Below, piece after piece: positions 1 to 12,783 of a stretch of DNA of 64,000 nt (positions are counted from its first letter, which is position 1; each line of letters begins with the position of its first letter). The stretch is from Ceratothoa steindachneri (taxonomy: Eukaryota; Arthropoda; Malacostraca; Isopoda; Cymothoidae). The translations under genes were made by a program, and so were the position numbers. The stretch is taken from positions 63,518,780 to 63,582,779 of the forward strand of contig OZ018321.1 of the NCBI GenBank assembly GCA_963969495.1, given 5' to 3'. A model generated the notes under the pieces. That model had not been told where the DNA came from, searched no databases, and saw nothing but the letters and a program-made list of their open reading frames with translations.

Positions 1-2409
1 CACGAAAAAAGGTAGGGGGAAAAGAGCTCCATATGCTTGCAGTGAATGAAGGAGTTATCAACTTCGTTTACCCTGGAGGTCACTATTTTTACACAGCAAC
101 AGTGGCGGTTCTGCCTATGGGCAATATGAGCAGCCGCCCAGGGCGGCATAAGCGCCCCTCCAAAACTATAAAAATAAGAATAAAGATATAAATTGAAAAT
201 AGAATAAATCATAATAAATAAATAATATATATTTTTATTCAAATAAAAACTCATCTGTGACGTTTTACAAAAATAATTTGCTACCACCGAACGAAAAAAT
301 ACAAAATCGTCTCAGTTTGGAATTCAGTTTTTCATTAGAATAGTTTAAAAATCCTATAATAGAGAACTGAATTTTTTTAACAATTGGATTTTTTTTAAAG
401 AATAAAGAAAATCGAAAAACAATCATTGATTTATTTTATAAAAAGATCAAGTGATTTAATCAATGCCATCCCTGCCACCAACCTTCCCCTAAAAGACCTG
501 CACAATGCAAAATTCTTAGTACGCCTATTTGTTCTCCAATGCTTCCAGATTAGTATAATATTTGGAATAAAGTTTTAAACTTGATACTTTAACATATTTA
601 ATGTTATTTTTATAGGTTTGGTTAAATAGTTAAGTATATAAATAGGTATATTACAAACGAATCTTACATCAGAATCTGTCAAATAACCGCAAATGTATAA
701 GAAAAAATCAGAGCTACCAGGTGCTCAATTTAGAAAGAAGAGGAGAAACAAGCAAAGGATGCCATCTACTTTTCACTATTATTTATACTGCTATTTTGTG
801 ATATAGCTTTTCGAGTCATTAAAAATATACTCGTATTTGTCCTGATAATTATGATAATTTGTAAAAATTATTTTACAAACTCGTATGTTAGTATTAAGCA
901 TCTAATTAAAAAAAATGGCTTAGGTCAGGCCTTCTTTATTTGTAAACGAAGATTTATGAATGAGAAAATTGACTCCGTTCTAGGCCTCATCACAACATGA
1001 CCACGAAAAGAGGCTGATTTATTGCTCACATCTGTGTAAACACGCAGTTTTTGATGACTTCCTTATTCTTTAGTTAAATACACTTATGTTTTTCATTTTT
1101 CATCCAATTAAAACGAGGAAATGCTTTAAGTTAGTATGTTATTGAAAGCACACAAACCAGCAAGCCTATTTTGTCTGTAAAATAGTTTTATAGGTAAAAA
1201 ATAGACCGTGAGCAAAGTTTTCATAAAATTTAAGATATAAAATAGTATCCCATGAAGGGTAGTACTATTTTCTATAATTAGATAGAGGTTTTAAAAGGTA
1301 ACTGATTTAAAAAGCATAAAACAACCATGGGTGTTGATGAAAATTTGTGTAAGAACTGAAAATTATATATTATCAATCATAATTATAATAGATAGAAGGC
1401 TATTAATAATTTTCTAATTATATTAATAGAATGATTCTTTTCAATTAAAATGCTATATTATTCGATTTCTAAAAAAATAATTAAAAATATTTTTTTAAAA
1501 TTATTTTCGATAACGTGTACCATTTGTAATTTTGCAGAGGATGAGTCCGAGCAAAAAAGCCGGGCGACTAATAGGCATAGGTGGGCGTTATCGCGATAAT
1601 ATATCGTGATAACGATATCGGGTTATCGATTATCCGATATTTTTTTCGCGTTATCAATTCATCGGTATCGCCGATACTTTTGGTTCCAAACTAGCAATAA
1701 TCGATAATTTCAGTTTTTGGTTCCAGTTTAGCACAGGGGCGAGCCGCGCGTGCCTTGGAGGCAGAAATTAGAGATGAGCCGAGTACTCGGCATTGGCACC
1801 GGCATCGGCTAGAATACGCCAAATTTGTGAGAATTGACATCGGCATCGGCATCGGCATCGGCATCGGCAAAATTTTGCCGATTCTTCGTCAAATTTTAGC
1901 TTTTTATACAGTTTTGGAGGCTGAATTGGGCCAGACAACATACTTTGAGGTACTAGTTACTACAGCTTTATTAAGTAACACCTTTATTGTTTAATTCTGG
2001 TCATATTATAGTATATGCTTTCAGGGATGCTTGAACGAAAGTAGCAAGTTACGGTGATATAATTACTAAAAAGTTTAAAAAAAAAACACTCAACCCTATG
2101 ATTTTTCTAATAAATGTGGTTTCAATGATTAGTATTTTGTCTTTGGAACTTTAAGTCCTATATAGCGGTTCACCTACTCAGGGACGTTTTATGGTGTTCC
2201 TTATCCATGGACATTGTCCATTTATCATGATATACTGCCCCCGTGTCAAAATGTATAAAGAAATTAAAAAGATGAAAACAGTGAATACGAATGACTTCAA
2301 TCCAAAACGAGTTCCAGTACTAACTAATAAAAAGAAAAGTGTGAATATACTAACAAAATCTTTAAAAAAAACGAAGTAAAAAGTAAAAGGAAAGCAGTGA
2401 GTTGAGAAA
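1..2409. other. AT-rich stretch without a recognised gene
   Basis: I see no coding region, splice-bordered exon or recognisable transposon domain here. The sequence is strongly AT-rich apart from a GC-richer patch at 90-170 and another at 1740-1870. Short open frames at 1755-1994 and 2178-2420 have no familiar composition and look like chance. The stretch lies downstream, in minus-strand sense, of the last host exon seen at 14239, so it may be intron, or intergenic if the gene ends soon. Confidence 0.6.
1601..1870. repeat. ATCG-rich repeat patch with CATCGG hexamers and a perfect palindrome
   Basis: Positions 1601-1680 are built from repeated cgataa/atcgg words. Positions 1778-1791 are the perfect 14-bp palindrome GCCGAGTACTCGGC. 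Positions 1838-1868 hold about five tandem copies of the hexamer CATCGG. This mixture often marks the end region of a DNA transposon, but no transposase and no partner end is visible, so the class is left open. Confidence 0.5.
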
Positions 2410-2586
2410 AATAAAAACAAAAATGCTAAAGAAAGTTAAAACCCCCCACTAAAATAAAGGAACTTTGGCCAATAGCCATATCAAATATCTCGTATATAAG
2501 AAATGTGAGAAAAAAGAAACAACAATAATAATAATAATAATAATAATAATAAGAGGGGTGTTTGTGAGGTGAGGTTATTGCAATAG

Positions 2587-2660
<74 letters not shown>

Positions 2661-3165
2661 GAACGCTACACTAGCAAATTGTTTTGTGTGTATACGACTG
2701 ACTTACCGGAAGGCGGCCACGCCTCCTCCCTCCTCTCCCTCCCCTCCCTCCCCTCCCCCCCGGCTCTACCCAACGGTGGCGCAAGAATGAAAGCGCACAT
2801 GCAGGTAATAACCAACCAGCCCTCAATTTACCGTAATCGGGACGAGCACTATGTTTGCAAAGCCAGCAACGAACACTAACTCCCACAGAGAGGGGAGAAG
2901 CTGAAATTGTAACTTCCAGAAAGTGGCCATAGCCCTAAATACATCGGCGAAGAGACGCCTGTTTTAACCAAGAACAAAGCTAATCCCGCTGCATAAGCAG
3001 TATTGACAACCCAAGACGCACAATTCGCTAATTATAATGAGTACAGATGCTATTTTTAATTAACGTAGTTTACTTTAGGGATTTGAAGAGGCCTAAATTT
3101 CACCTCTAAAGTTGTTAGTACGTAAAATCAAGTCAGCGAAAAGTTCCCCGTCGAGCTAACGCCCA
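2410..3165. repeat. Tandemly duplicated 756-bp repeat unit, copy 1
   Basis: The unit has three parts. A left part (2410-2590) contains an (AAT)n run at 2523-2551. Then comes a (TA)n array (2591-2659). A GC-richer right part (2660-3165) starts with the gene-like word atgaacgctacac and includes a pyrimidine-rich CCTCCCTCC stretch. The left part starts again at 3166, so two copies stand head-to-tail with a period near 756 bp. No coding capacity, tRNA-like B box or terminal inverted repeat is seen, so the class is unknown. Confidence 0.75.
2591..2659. repeat. (TA)n microsatellite inside repeat unit copy 1
   Basis: An uninterrupted TA dinucleotide run of about 69 bp separates the left and right parts of the 756-bp unit. 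Confidence 0.97.
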
Positions 3166-3330
3166 AATAAAAACAAAAATGCTAAAGAAAGTTAAAAACC
3201 CTCACTATAATAAAGGAACTTTGGCCAATAGCCATATCAAATATCTCGTATATAAGTAATGTGAGAAAAAAGAAATAACAATAATAATAATAATAACAGG
3301 GGTGTTCGGTAGGTGCCGTTATTGCAATAG

Positions 3331-3333
<3 letters not shown>

Positions 3334-3416
<83 letters not shown>
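3334..3416. repeat. (TA)n microsatellite at the left border of the LTR element
   Basis: A TA run of about 83 bp whose last bases merge with the terminal TG of the LTR, so the target-site duplication cannot be read. Confidence 0.95.
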
Positions 3417-3419
<3 letters not shown>

Positions 3420-4896
3420 TAGAATGGACTCTAGACGATATACCATATATAACTATTCGTTGAGGGAACTTCTTTAATTATCTTTAGAGTGCGTGGATGT
3501 CTTGCTGGCCGATATTATGTATCTTCGATATGCTTAAGAAGTGGAACTGAGCTCAAGGATAATAATATTGCTATCATTGATAAAATAGAGTTTTATTAAT
3601 AATAACTATCAACAACACACAAAACGGAAAATATTGACATAAACAGAGAATTGGAAAGGGTCGTGAGAAATCGAGTTAATCCGAGGATTAAAAGATTTAA
3701 AAAGGTAAAACAAATTTAAAGTTAAAGGAATGGGATGGTTCGCTAAACCATTTAAAGCACAGGATAGAATTGAAAAAAGGGTTAAATACTCAAAGGTAAC
3801 GTTCGGCTTACGTAATTTATACTTGTTGTGCAGAGGAAGGCGACGTGAAGGAATTTTCGGTCCGCTGGCGAGTTCCAGCCGAAGGGCGGGGGGGAATAAA
3901 ATGATCCTGAGGTAGTGTCTTGGGAATGAGAACCGTTTCTCGACGAACAGCTTGAAGAACAATGGCTGTTCTACGTTGTTCTTTTCTGAACAACAGGGGG
4001 GGGGGTGAGAACCGTCTCTTGTCTACGGGCTCAAGAACAATGGCTGTTCTAATGTTGTTCTCTTCTGAACAACAAGGGGGAAGGGTGAGAACCGTTTCTT
4101 GGCGAACGGGCTCAAACGAACAATGGCTGTTCTACGTTGTTCTTTTCTGAACAACAGGGGGAAGGGGGTGAGAACCGTTTCTTGTCAACGGGCTCGAACG
4201 AACAATGGCTGTTCTAACGTTGTTCTCTTTCTGAACAACAGGGGAAGGGTGAGAACCGTTTCTTGGCGAACGGGCTCAAACGAACAATGGATGTTCTACG
4301 TTGTTCTCTTCTGAACAACAGGTGTGTGTGGGGGGGTGAGAACCGTTTCTTGTAAACGGGCTCGAACGAACAATGGCTGTTCTAACGTTGTTCTCTTCTG
4401 AACAACAAGGAGGAAGCCTTGTGGACTTGGCGTCACGAAGGCTCTAACCTTGGCACTCAAGGGATATTGTCCTTCTTCTGGACAAGTGATGGTGAATCAT
4501 AAGGTCGAGGTCCCTTGGCGCACAAAGTGAGAGAGGGTCGTAGTGATGTTTCGCGCCGAAAATCTGGATCTCCAATCTGATCTTAGTGGTAAAGTTTCCA
4601 TCTAAATTTTCGAGACACTCCCTTGGCGTGGGGGACAATGGAGTGGGAGCTTCGAGGGAATGCACAGCAAAGCCTGAGAACAAGCCTTATCTGTCCATAA
4701 GCCTAACTCAATCTGGCGTGATCGGCGGATGGGGCGAACGGGGGAAGGATGATAAACCTCCTTGTTTAAACATTGACTCAGGTGGCTGCGATAAGGCGCC
4801 CAGCTTCAAAGCGAAGATACACGTGGGGAGCATCGTGGTTTTAAATAACATGTGATAGTGGTTGAAATTAACGCGGCCTCAACCCGTTCTATCACA
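3417..4896 (-). repeat. 3' LTR of copy 1
   Basis: The LTR is about 1.48 kb and matches the repeat at 8009-9424 through its length, ending in ctatcaca at 4896. In element sense it holds a U3 with a minisatellite. An AATAAA polyadenylation signal (minus strand of the ttttatt near 3590) and a short R-U5 ending in CA follow. It has six minisatellite units against five in its partner LTR, so the LTRs have diverged since insertion. Confidence 0.85.
3928..4414. repeat. LTR minisatellite, six units of about 80 bp
   Basis: Each unit begins gagaaccgtttctt on the plus strand. Each contains two imperfect palindromes, GAACA-N5-TGTTC and GTTGTTC-N6-GAACAAC, and ends in a variable G run. The array sits in U3 of the LTR, where promoter and enhancer elements normally lie. 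A regulatory role is inference only. Confidence 0.9.
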
Positions 4897-4917
4897 CCAC
4901 TCCATTCCGGGGGAAGT
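4897..4917 (-). other. Polypurine tract of copy 1
   Basis: Directly upstream of the 3' LTR in element sense lies a purine-rich run reading GGAATGGAGTGG before TGTGATAG. This is the expected position of the plus-strand primer. Confidence 0.6.
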
Positions 4918-5331
4918 TGTCACTTCGACAAAAAAGAGAGAAGGGACAACGATAGAGCTCCGTTGTGGGGAACTCGTTTTCTTGTACCAACCGTACCTTC
5001 CTGCACCTAACTACTATTACCTCAATACATATGATTATTTTGATCTTTAGATTACAGGGGAAAATAGCCTTTGATACAACTTAATAAAAAAAAGGGGCAT
5101 GAAACAATGAAATGATATAAAATTAGTACATACGGGACAAAATAATTTATACGTAAATTAATGGGTACAAATATATAAACATACAAAAAAAATAGACATT
5201 GAGCGTTACAAAATTCAGACATATATATTAACTAATTATAATACAAGAGAATCTAATTTAAGTCGTACAAGACGGTATATACCTACATAGAGATACTAAT
5301 CCTATGAATACAATTACTCTACGCTATTCGG

Positions 5332-6232
5332 TAACGCATTCCTACTGAGTGCGTCAGCGACCTGGTTATCGGAACCTTTTATATAATTTATTTTAAATTG
5401 ATACTCTTGCAAGAGTAAACTCCAGCGCATGATTCGCCGTTGGAGTGTCGCACATTCCTAATATAGGCTAACGGACGGGGGTCGGTTCCTATCTGAAATT
5501 CTTTTCCTATCAAGTACATTTTGAATTTGTCTATAACCCAGATAATTGATAGAGCTTCCTTCTCTATAGTGGCATATCTCTTTTCGCTGTGTAATAATTG
5601 AAGACTAGCATAGGCAACTGGATGACTCGTTCCGTCATCCTCGTATTGAAGGAGTACACCTCCAATCCCCTCGTTGCTCGTGTCGGTCTGAATACCAAAG
5701 GATTTTTACGGGTTGGGCAACTTTAAAATCGGGGCAGAAATGAATTTACTCTTCAGCTGATTAAAATGGGAAACGGCAACATCATTCCAATGTAAACGAT
5801 CGGGGAAATTCTTTTTTAAAGGGGGCTGAGGGGGGCTGAAATTGCAGCGAAATTCGGAACAAATCGCTGATAGTGAGAAGCTCATCCTAGGAACGATCTT
5901 AATTGCTTCTTTGTAATCGGGAGGGGCATGTCGGTGATTGCCTTAATCTTGTTCTCTTGGGGACCTAACTTGCTTTGTCCTATTTTGAAACCCAAGTATT
6001 TTATGGTTTCGTGGGCAAAATGGAATTTGCTGGGGCCAATGGTGAGGCCATTTTCGCGCAGTCGCTCGAAAAGAGCTAATAGGGTGGTTAAATGGTGACT
6101 CCATTCAAATAGTTCTTGTGGCTGACTCTTTTGATGTGGTGTCAGCTGCGCGTCAATATCCAGGTCAGAGGGTTCAAAAGACTCGCCTGGTAGGGAAGGA
6201 GGAGGGTAATCGGCATCAGGTTGGATGCACAC
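5332..6232 (-). pseudogene. Decayed pol of LTR copy 1: RT connector and thumb plus RNase H
   Basis: The readable part (6232-5882) runs from a linker with LTPHQKSQPQEL straight into LLALFERLRENGLTIGPSK, which in gypsy elements lies after the YxDD palm motif. About two hundred residues of reverse transcriptase are therefore missing. A region with the RNase H words found in the second copy (HRPLAYIRNL, NQVADALSRNALPNSVE) follows at 5880-5332, but frameshifts break it. No integrase HHCC or DDE pattern follows. The product could not reverse transcribe, and copying would need an autonomous partner. Confidence 0.8.
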
Positions 6233-6239
6233 TGTCTGG

Positions 6240-7624
6240 ATTACATTAAGGGACTCCGCGGGGTAATCCTCTTCAAGCGTTGATGTTTTGTCCAGTGCTA
6301 CGAAGGTATCTCCATTGGCGCGTTAGGGTTACTTTTTTTCTTTGGGTCCACGGACAGTCTCCGTGTCCTTGTCTTGGGCCTTATCACCTAAGGGTGTTAC
6401 TAATTCACACTCCTTTTTTGCCGTCCTAAAGTCCTGGTTAAGGGTCCCTGAGAAATCGGACGGTATCGGGGTTCTGATGGGGACGGGCTCCTGGGCTTCT
6501 TTCTTAGCTCGGCCTCGAGGAAGGGCGGCCTGAGACACAGGGTCGGAACTTACTTGGGGGCTCTGTCCTATAAGTACGGAACAGAATTGTATGGGTGCTG
6601 AAATGACTTCAGCCCAGCCATCATAATATTGACACTGCAGGTAACATCTAACGACGGGGAATTGGTTCGCCCGCCCAAGTTAGTCATGTACCACCGCAAA
6701 TTTTTCGTGGTTAGAGTCCACTGGGGGAAGGAGTTCGTCGGACACGATGAAACACGTACATCCTGTGTCCCTGACGAGAGTCGATACTCGGCAGCCGTTC
6801 ACGCTGCCCTCCTCAAATTTCAAAGTTCCCGATGAACTTTTATCAAAAATAAAATTTACCTGGTGGCCTGACGGAGGGGGAGAAGTTTCTGCTTGTGTCT
6901 GCACCAACGGGGGAGCCGGGGTGGCATTAATCTGGTGAACTTGGTGGGCTGGTCCGCTTTTAAGCCTAGAATTTTGGGGGCAATTCCAGCTCATGTGGTT
7001 TTCTACACCACAGGTGAAGCATATGACTGGTCGCTTCGGGAAGAGAGATGGAGGAGAAATCTTAACGGGAGGTTTGGAGTCCCGTTGTTGGTTTGGGGGA
7101 ATGAAGTTTTAGGGTTTTACGGGGCCCGGAAACTTCGTAAGGTAGTCATGTACCACCGCAAATTTTTCGTGGTTAGGGTCCACTGGGGGGAGGAGTTCGT
7201 CGGACACGATGAAACACGTACATCCTGTGTCCCTAACGAGAGTCAATACTCGGCAGTCGTTCACGCTGCCCTCCTCAAATTTCAAAGTTCCCGATGAACT
7301 TTTATCAAAAATAAAATAAACCTGGTGGCCTGACGGAGGGGGGAAAGTTTCTGCTTGAACACGAGCTAATTCAATCTGATGGTGAAGCTCAGCTTGTCTT
7401 ATCCGTTCCTTTCTTTCTCTTTCTTCTCGTTGGATTTCTCTTTCTCTTTCTTCTCGTTGGATTTCTCTTTCTCTTTCTTCTTTTTCTCTTAACTTTTCTC
7501 TTTCCGTTCTTTGCTCCTCTTGAACGTACTCAATTAGTTCTTTTCCGAATAGTATCAAGGATTCAACTTGCGCTTTAAAGATTTCGAACTGAGTCATCTT
7601 TACACTTGGGGGCGCAATAGTCAA
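6240..7624 (-). pseudogene. Gag-protease remnant of LTR copy 1 with a duplicated protease segment
   Basis: The reading starts at 7624 with MTIAPPSVKMTQFEIFKAQ. It runs through a charged coiled coil of repeated EEREREIQR words and then into an aspartic protease segment with LVRDTGCTCFIVS (7357-7143), ending at 7109. A zinc-knuckle region follows in broken frame. A second protease segment with the same DTG motif lies at 6895-6681. In the second family member the protease occurs once, after the zinc knuckle. The upstream copy here is therefore a duplication of about 215 bp placed between coiled coil and zinc knuckle. Downstream, an acidic proline-rich linker reaches the pol remnant. Confidence 0.8.
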
Positions 7625-7927
7625 CCAACTAAAATTCCTTGCAATAAGAATTATGCCTTCTAGAGAATTAGCCTACCTAAATATACGCACTGACCTATTC
7701 GTACTTGGTTTCTCGATCTAAATAACCACTGACTAAAATCACAAAAAAAACACAAACAAATTATTATAACAGTTCCTTGAGCTACTTCAGCTTCTTAAGT
7801 TTCCAAAAAAGGGGATAGCAATCGTTAAAACAAAAGGGAACTACTATACTCTATTATTATAACGAATAACACTATGCTTTACTCGACTGAGACCAGTGTT
7901 TGCAAAGATATAGCGTTAAACCCCACA

Positions 7928-7938
7928 CCTGATACCAA
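7928..7938 (-). other. Probable primer binding site of copy 1
   Basis: In element sense TGGTATCAGGT follows the 5' LTR after a (TA)n spacer. It starts with the expected TGG and differs at one of the first nine bases from TGGTGTCAG, the complement of many leucine tRNA 3' ends. The same word stands at the same place in copy 2. Confidence 0.5.
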
Positions 7939-7947
7939 ATTTGAATA

Positions 7948-7949
<2 letters not shown>

Positions 7950-8008
<59 letters not shown>
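7950..8008. repeat. (TA)n microsatellite between 5' LTR and primer binding site
   Basis: About 59 bp of TA lie between the LTR end at 8009 and the primer binding site. Copy 2 has a shorter TA run at the same place (24062-24078), so the run belongs to the element. Confidence 0.95.
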
Positions 8009-8012
<4 letters not shown>

Positions 8013-9421
8013 GTAGAATGGACTCTCGACGATATACCATATATAACTATTCGTGGAGGGAACTTCTTTAATTATCTTTAGAGTGCGTGGATGTCTGGCT
8101 GGCCGATATTATGTATCTTCGATATGCTTAAGAAGTGGAACTGAGCTCAAGGATAATAATATTGCTATCATTAATAAAATAGAGTTTTATTAATAATAAC
8201 TATCAACAACACACAAAACGGAAAATATTGACATAAACAGAGAATTGGAAAGGGTCGTGAGAAATCGAGTTAATCCGAGGATTAAAAGATTTAAAAAGGT
8301 AAAACAAATTTAAAGTTAAAGGAATGGGATGGTTCGCTAAACCATTTAAAGCACAGGATAGAATTGAAAAAAGGGTTAAATACTCAAAGGTAACGTTCGG
8401 CTTACGTAATTTATACTTGTTGTGCAGAGGAAGGCGACGTGAAGGAATTTTCGGTCCGCTGGCGAGTTCCAGCCGAAGGGCGGGGGGGGGGAATAAAATG
8501 ATCCTGACGTGGCGTCTTGGGAATGAGAACCGTTTCTCGACGAACAGCTTGAAGAACAATGGCTGTTCTACGTTGTTCTCTTCTGAACAACAGGGAGGGG
8601 GGGGGGGGGGGGTGAGAACCGTCTCTTGTCTACGGGCTCAAGAACAATGGCTGTTCTAATGTTGTTCTCTTCTGAACAACAAGGGGGAAGGGTGAGAACC
8701 GTTTCTTGGCGAACGGGCTCGAACGAACAATGGCTGTTCTACGTTGTTATCTTCTGAACAACAGGGGAAGGGTGAGAACCGTTTCTTGTCAACGGGCTCA
8801 AGCGAACAATGGCTGTTCTACGTTGTTCTCTTCTGAACAACAGGGGAGGGGGATGGGGGGGTGAGAACCGTTTCTTGTCAACGGGCTCGAACGAACAATG
8901 GCTGTTCTAACGTTGTTCTCTTCTGAACAACAAGGGGGAAGCCTTGTGGACTCGGAGTCACGAAGGCTCTAACCTCGCACTCAAGGGATATTGTCCTTCT
9001 TCTGGACAAGTGATTGTGAATCTCGAGGTCGAGGTCCCTTGGCGCACAAGGTGAGAGAGGCTCGTAGTGATGTTTCGCGCCGAAAATCTGGATCTCCAAT
9101 CTGATCTTAGTGGTAAAGTTTCCATCTAAATAGTCGAGACACTCCCTTGGCGTGGGGGACAATGGAGTGGGAGCTTCGAGGGAATGCACAGCCGAGCCTG
9201 AGAACAAGCCTTATCTGCCCATAAGCCTAACTCAATCTGGCGTGATCGGCGGATGGGGCGAACGGGGGTCGAGGGGATGATAAACCTCCTTGTTTAAACA
9301 TTGACTCAGGTGGCTGCGATAAGGCGCCCAGCTTCAAAGCGAAGATGCACGTGGGGAGCATCGTGGTTTTAAATAACATGTGATAGTGGTTGAAATTAAC
9401 GCGGCCTCAACCCGTTCTATC

Positions 9422-9424
<3 letters not shown>
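8009..9424 (-). repeat. 5' LTR of copy 1
   Basis: The LTR is 1,416 bp, bordered by TG and CA, and carries the same blocks as the 3' LTR, with five minisatellite units at 8525-8940. On its outer side it meets a (TA)n run. Confidence 0.85.
8525..8940. repeat. LTR minisatellite, five units
   Basis: Same unit as at 3928-4414, one unit fewer. G runs between units differ in length, including a long G tract near 8597-8611. Confidence 0.9.

Positions 9425-9485
<61 letters not shown>
9425..9485. repeat. (TA)n microsatellite at the right border of the LTR element
   Basis: About 60 bp of TA between the LTR end and the right part of repeat unit copy 2. Confidence 0.95.
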
Positions 9486-9487
<2 letters not shown>

Positions 9488-9983
9488 GAACGCTACACTA
9501 GCAAATTGTTTTGTGTGTGTACGACTGACCTACCGGATGGCGTCTACGCCTCCTCCCTCCCCTCCCTCCCCTCCCCCCCCGGCTCTACACAACGGTGCCG
9601 CAAGAATGAAAGCGCACATGCAGGTAATTAACAACCAACCCTCAATTTGCCGTAATCGGGACGAGCACTTTGTTTGCAAAGCCAGCAACGAACACTAACC
9701 CCCACAGAGAGGGGAGAAGCTGAAATTGTAACTTCCAGAAAGTGGCCATAGCCCTAAATACATCGGCGAAGAGACGCCTGTTTTAACCACGAACAAAGCT
9801 AATCCCGCTGCATAAGCAGTATTGACCACCCAAGACGCACAATTCGCTAATTATAATGGGTACAGATGCTATTTTTAATTTACATGGTTTACTTTAGGGA
9901 TTTGAAGAGGCCTAAATTTCACCTCTAAAGTTGTTAGTACGAAAAACCAAGTCAGCGAAAAGTTCCCCGTTGAGCTAACGCCG

Positions 9984-11300
<1,317 letters not shown>

Positions 11301-11301
11301 T

Positions 11302-11312
11302 TGGTGTCAGGT
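11302..11312 (+). other. Probable primer binding site
   Basis: TGGTGTCAGGT at the expected distance from the LTR-like end. The first nine bases fit the complement of a leucine tRNA 3' terminus. Confidence 0.45.
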
Positions 11313-11968
11313 TTCAGAGGTTTATAAACGCCCCCCCCCCAAAAAAAAAAAATTAGTTAGTTGTTTTGCCCCTTGTTGAATAAGAACAAATTATCGCCAA
11401 ATCGTCCAAGGATAGATAAACACAATAGCAAGATAAATTCGGGTTAGAATTTTGGTGTGCGGCTAATTGAAGGTATTCAACCCGTCAGGGGGTGAAAAAG
11501 GAAGTTTTGTTTTGGTGCCGATTGCTAACCTAGTTAACTTAAAGAGAGAGAGGTTAGGGTAGGTTAGGTTAAGCAAAGCGCTAAGTGTTTAGTGGTGGTA
11601 TAAGTTCCGTTCGCTTAAGTAGGCCCCTTATCAATTAGTTGAAAATGTTACCGCGCCCCTCCCGTAGGAAATATCCCCTTCGTGAGCGCCTTATGCGTTT
11701 CCCTCAGATCCACCAGAGTGCCTGGTGAATTGCATAATAGATATGAGATCACCCGGAAGAGAAAAACTCGAGTCTGGGGCGCTAAATGGTCATCCCTTGA
11801 AGAACTCTTACCTGGTCTAATGCCCAAAAATATTAATCGTAATTATTAAAAAGACTTCCTAGCTTATGAGAGAGACGAACGATGCTATGTCAAAACGTTA
11901 GTAATGCCATCATCGATTGTCGATGGGAATAAAAAAATTTGAAATGCTCGGCCTATGTGCTCTTAATA
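11313..11968 (+). pseudogene. Leader and possible gag start of the second retroelement
   Basis: After the primer site comes a non-coding leader with a C10-A13 run at 11331-11353 and a TTAGG-like patch at 11552-11571. A start near 11646 reads MLPRPSRRKYPLRERLM and stops after 27 codons. A further open stretch with EITRKRKTRVWGAKWSSLEE follows near 11740. The basic composition would suit a gag start, but I recognise no domain. A mariner copy interrupts it at 11969. Confidence 0.3.
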
Positions 11969-12783
11969 CGAGGGGCGGTCAATAAGTTTTGCGAATCGGT
12001 AGGGCAAAACAGAGGAAGGGGGATTGCTGTTTTTGGGGGTGTTAGGATAAGTTATGATAAGTTAGGACCTGCAGGCGCACGCCCCTGCCTCGTCTATTTA
12101 AGAAGCAGTAGCTGATCGCAGATCGTCAGTCATACATTTTTCAACAATGGAAAAGGTTGAGCACCGCGCAGTGATAAAATTTTTGACCAAGGAAGGCAAG
12201 AATGAAAAAGAGATCCATGAACGCATGGTTACAGTGTACACCAACACCGCCCCTTCCTATGCAACCATTGCTCGCCATGGTCGAGAGTCCCTTGAAGATG
12301 AACCCCGTCCAGGACGCCCGTCAGACGTGACCAACGAGGATAATGTGGCCTGTGTGGAGAGGATGATCCTCGAAATTCGACGGGTGAAGGTCGAAGAAAT
12401 CGAGCGAGAACTTGGAATATCACATGGAAGTGTTATCAACATCATCGACGACAATTTGGCCATGACCAAGGTCTCTGCCCGTTGGGTCCATAGAAACTTC
12501 ACGCCCCATGATCGACTTCAACGTCGTCAAAGTTCGGAGGAGCTGCTGCTCCTGTACAACCAAGACCCAGCGGGATTCGAGTCACGCATAGTGACAGGTG
12601 ATGAAAGGTAGGTCCATCACTGGGATCCCGAGGCCAAGCTCGAAAGCATGTCCTGGAAGCACAAGGGCTCTCCGACCCCCATCAAGTTCCGGACCCATTC
12701 CTCAGCCAGGAAGATAATGGACACCATCTTCTGGGATTCTGAGGGAGTGTTAATGGTGGACTATGCACCTTATGATGGAGTAT
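11969..12783 (+). mobile_element. Truncated mariner element
   Basis: A TA dinucleotide at 11967-11968 is followed by the terminal word cgaggggcggtcaataag, typical of the FLJ37770-like mariner group. The transposase starts at 12147. Homology stops near 12770-12783, so the second half of the transposase and the right inverted repeat are missing. Confidence 0.85.
12147..12770 (+). pseudogene. Mariner transposase, N-terminal two thirds, one stop
   Basis: The protein starts MEKVEHRAVIKFLTKEGKN. The N-terminal helix-turn-helix region includes GISHGSVINII near residue 90, followed by the linker HDRLQRRQSSEELL. The catalytic region begins with IVTGDE, which holds the first aspartate of the DDE/D triad. 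A TAG at 12609-12611 replaces the next conserved words. The same frame then continues with VHHWDPEAKLESMSWKHKG to about 12770. The second and third catalytic acids lie in the lost part, so no active enzyme can be made. Small in-frame losses around RHGRESLEDEP also seem likely compared with the family. Confidence 0.9.

Larger units (their letters stand above)
3417..9424 (-). mobile_element. Gypsy-type LTR retrotransposon, non-autonomous, copy 1
   Basis: A 6.0-kb element on the minus strand. Its parts in order are: 5' LTR (9424-8009), a (TA)n spacer, a primer binding site (7938-7928), gag with coiled coil, protease and zinc-knuckle region, a short pol remnant, a polypurine tract and the 3' LTR (4896-3417). 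The LTRs begin TGTGATAGAAC and end CATTCTACGACA in element sense. The reverse transcriptase palm with its YxDD motif is absent and the frame jumps from the connector to the thumb. No integrase lies between RNase H and the 3' LTR. Gag and pol carry stops and frameshifts. Both missing parts are missing in the same way in the copy at 19581-26571. Assignment to Ty3/gypsy rests on the RNase H and zinc-knuckle types. Confidence 0.85.
3166..9983. repeat. Repeat unit copy 2, split by an LTR retrotransposon
   Basis: The left part of the unit recurs at 3166-3333 and is followed by (TA)n to 3416. The right part recurs at 9486-9983 and is preceded by (TA)n at 9425-9485. Everything between is the LTR element at 3417-9424. 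The second copy was therefore interrupted inside its TA tract. This gives independent support for the outer ends of the LTR element, because copy 1 at 2410-3165 shows the unoccupied arrangement. Confidence 0.75.

Noticed and set aside
1541..1575. gatgagtccgagc, similar to a hammerhead core
   Set aside because: No stem II partner and no GAAA segment follow.
3928..4414. Regularly spaced repeats that could be taken for a CRISPR array
   Set aside because: The units are adjacent and nearly identical over their full length, with no unique spacers. They lie in an LTR of a eukaryotic element.
11552..11571. TTAGG-like words suggesting telomeric repeats
   Set aside because: Only two or three imperfect words inside a retroelement leader, which is not an array.
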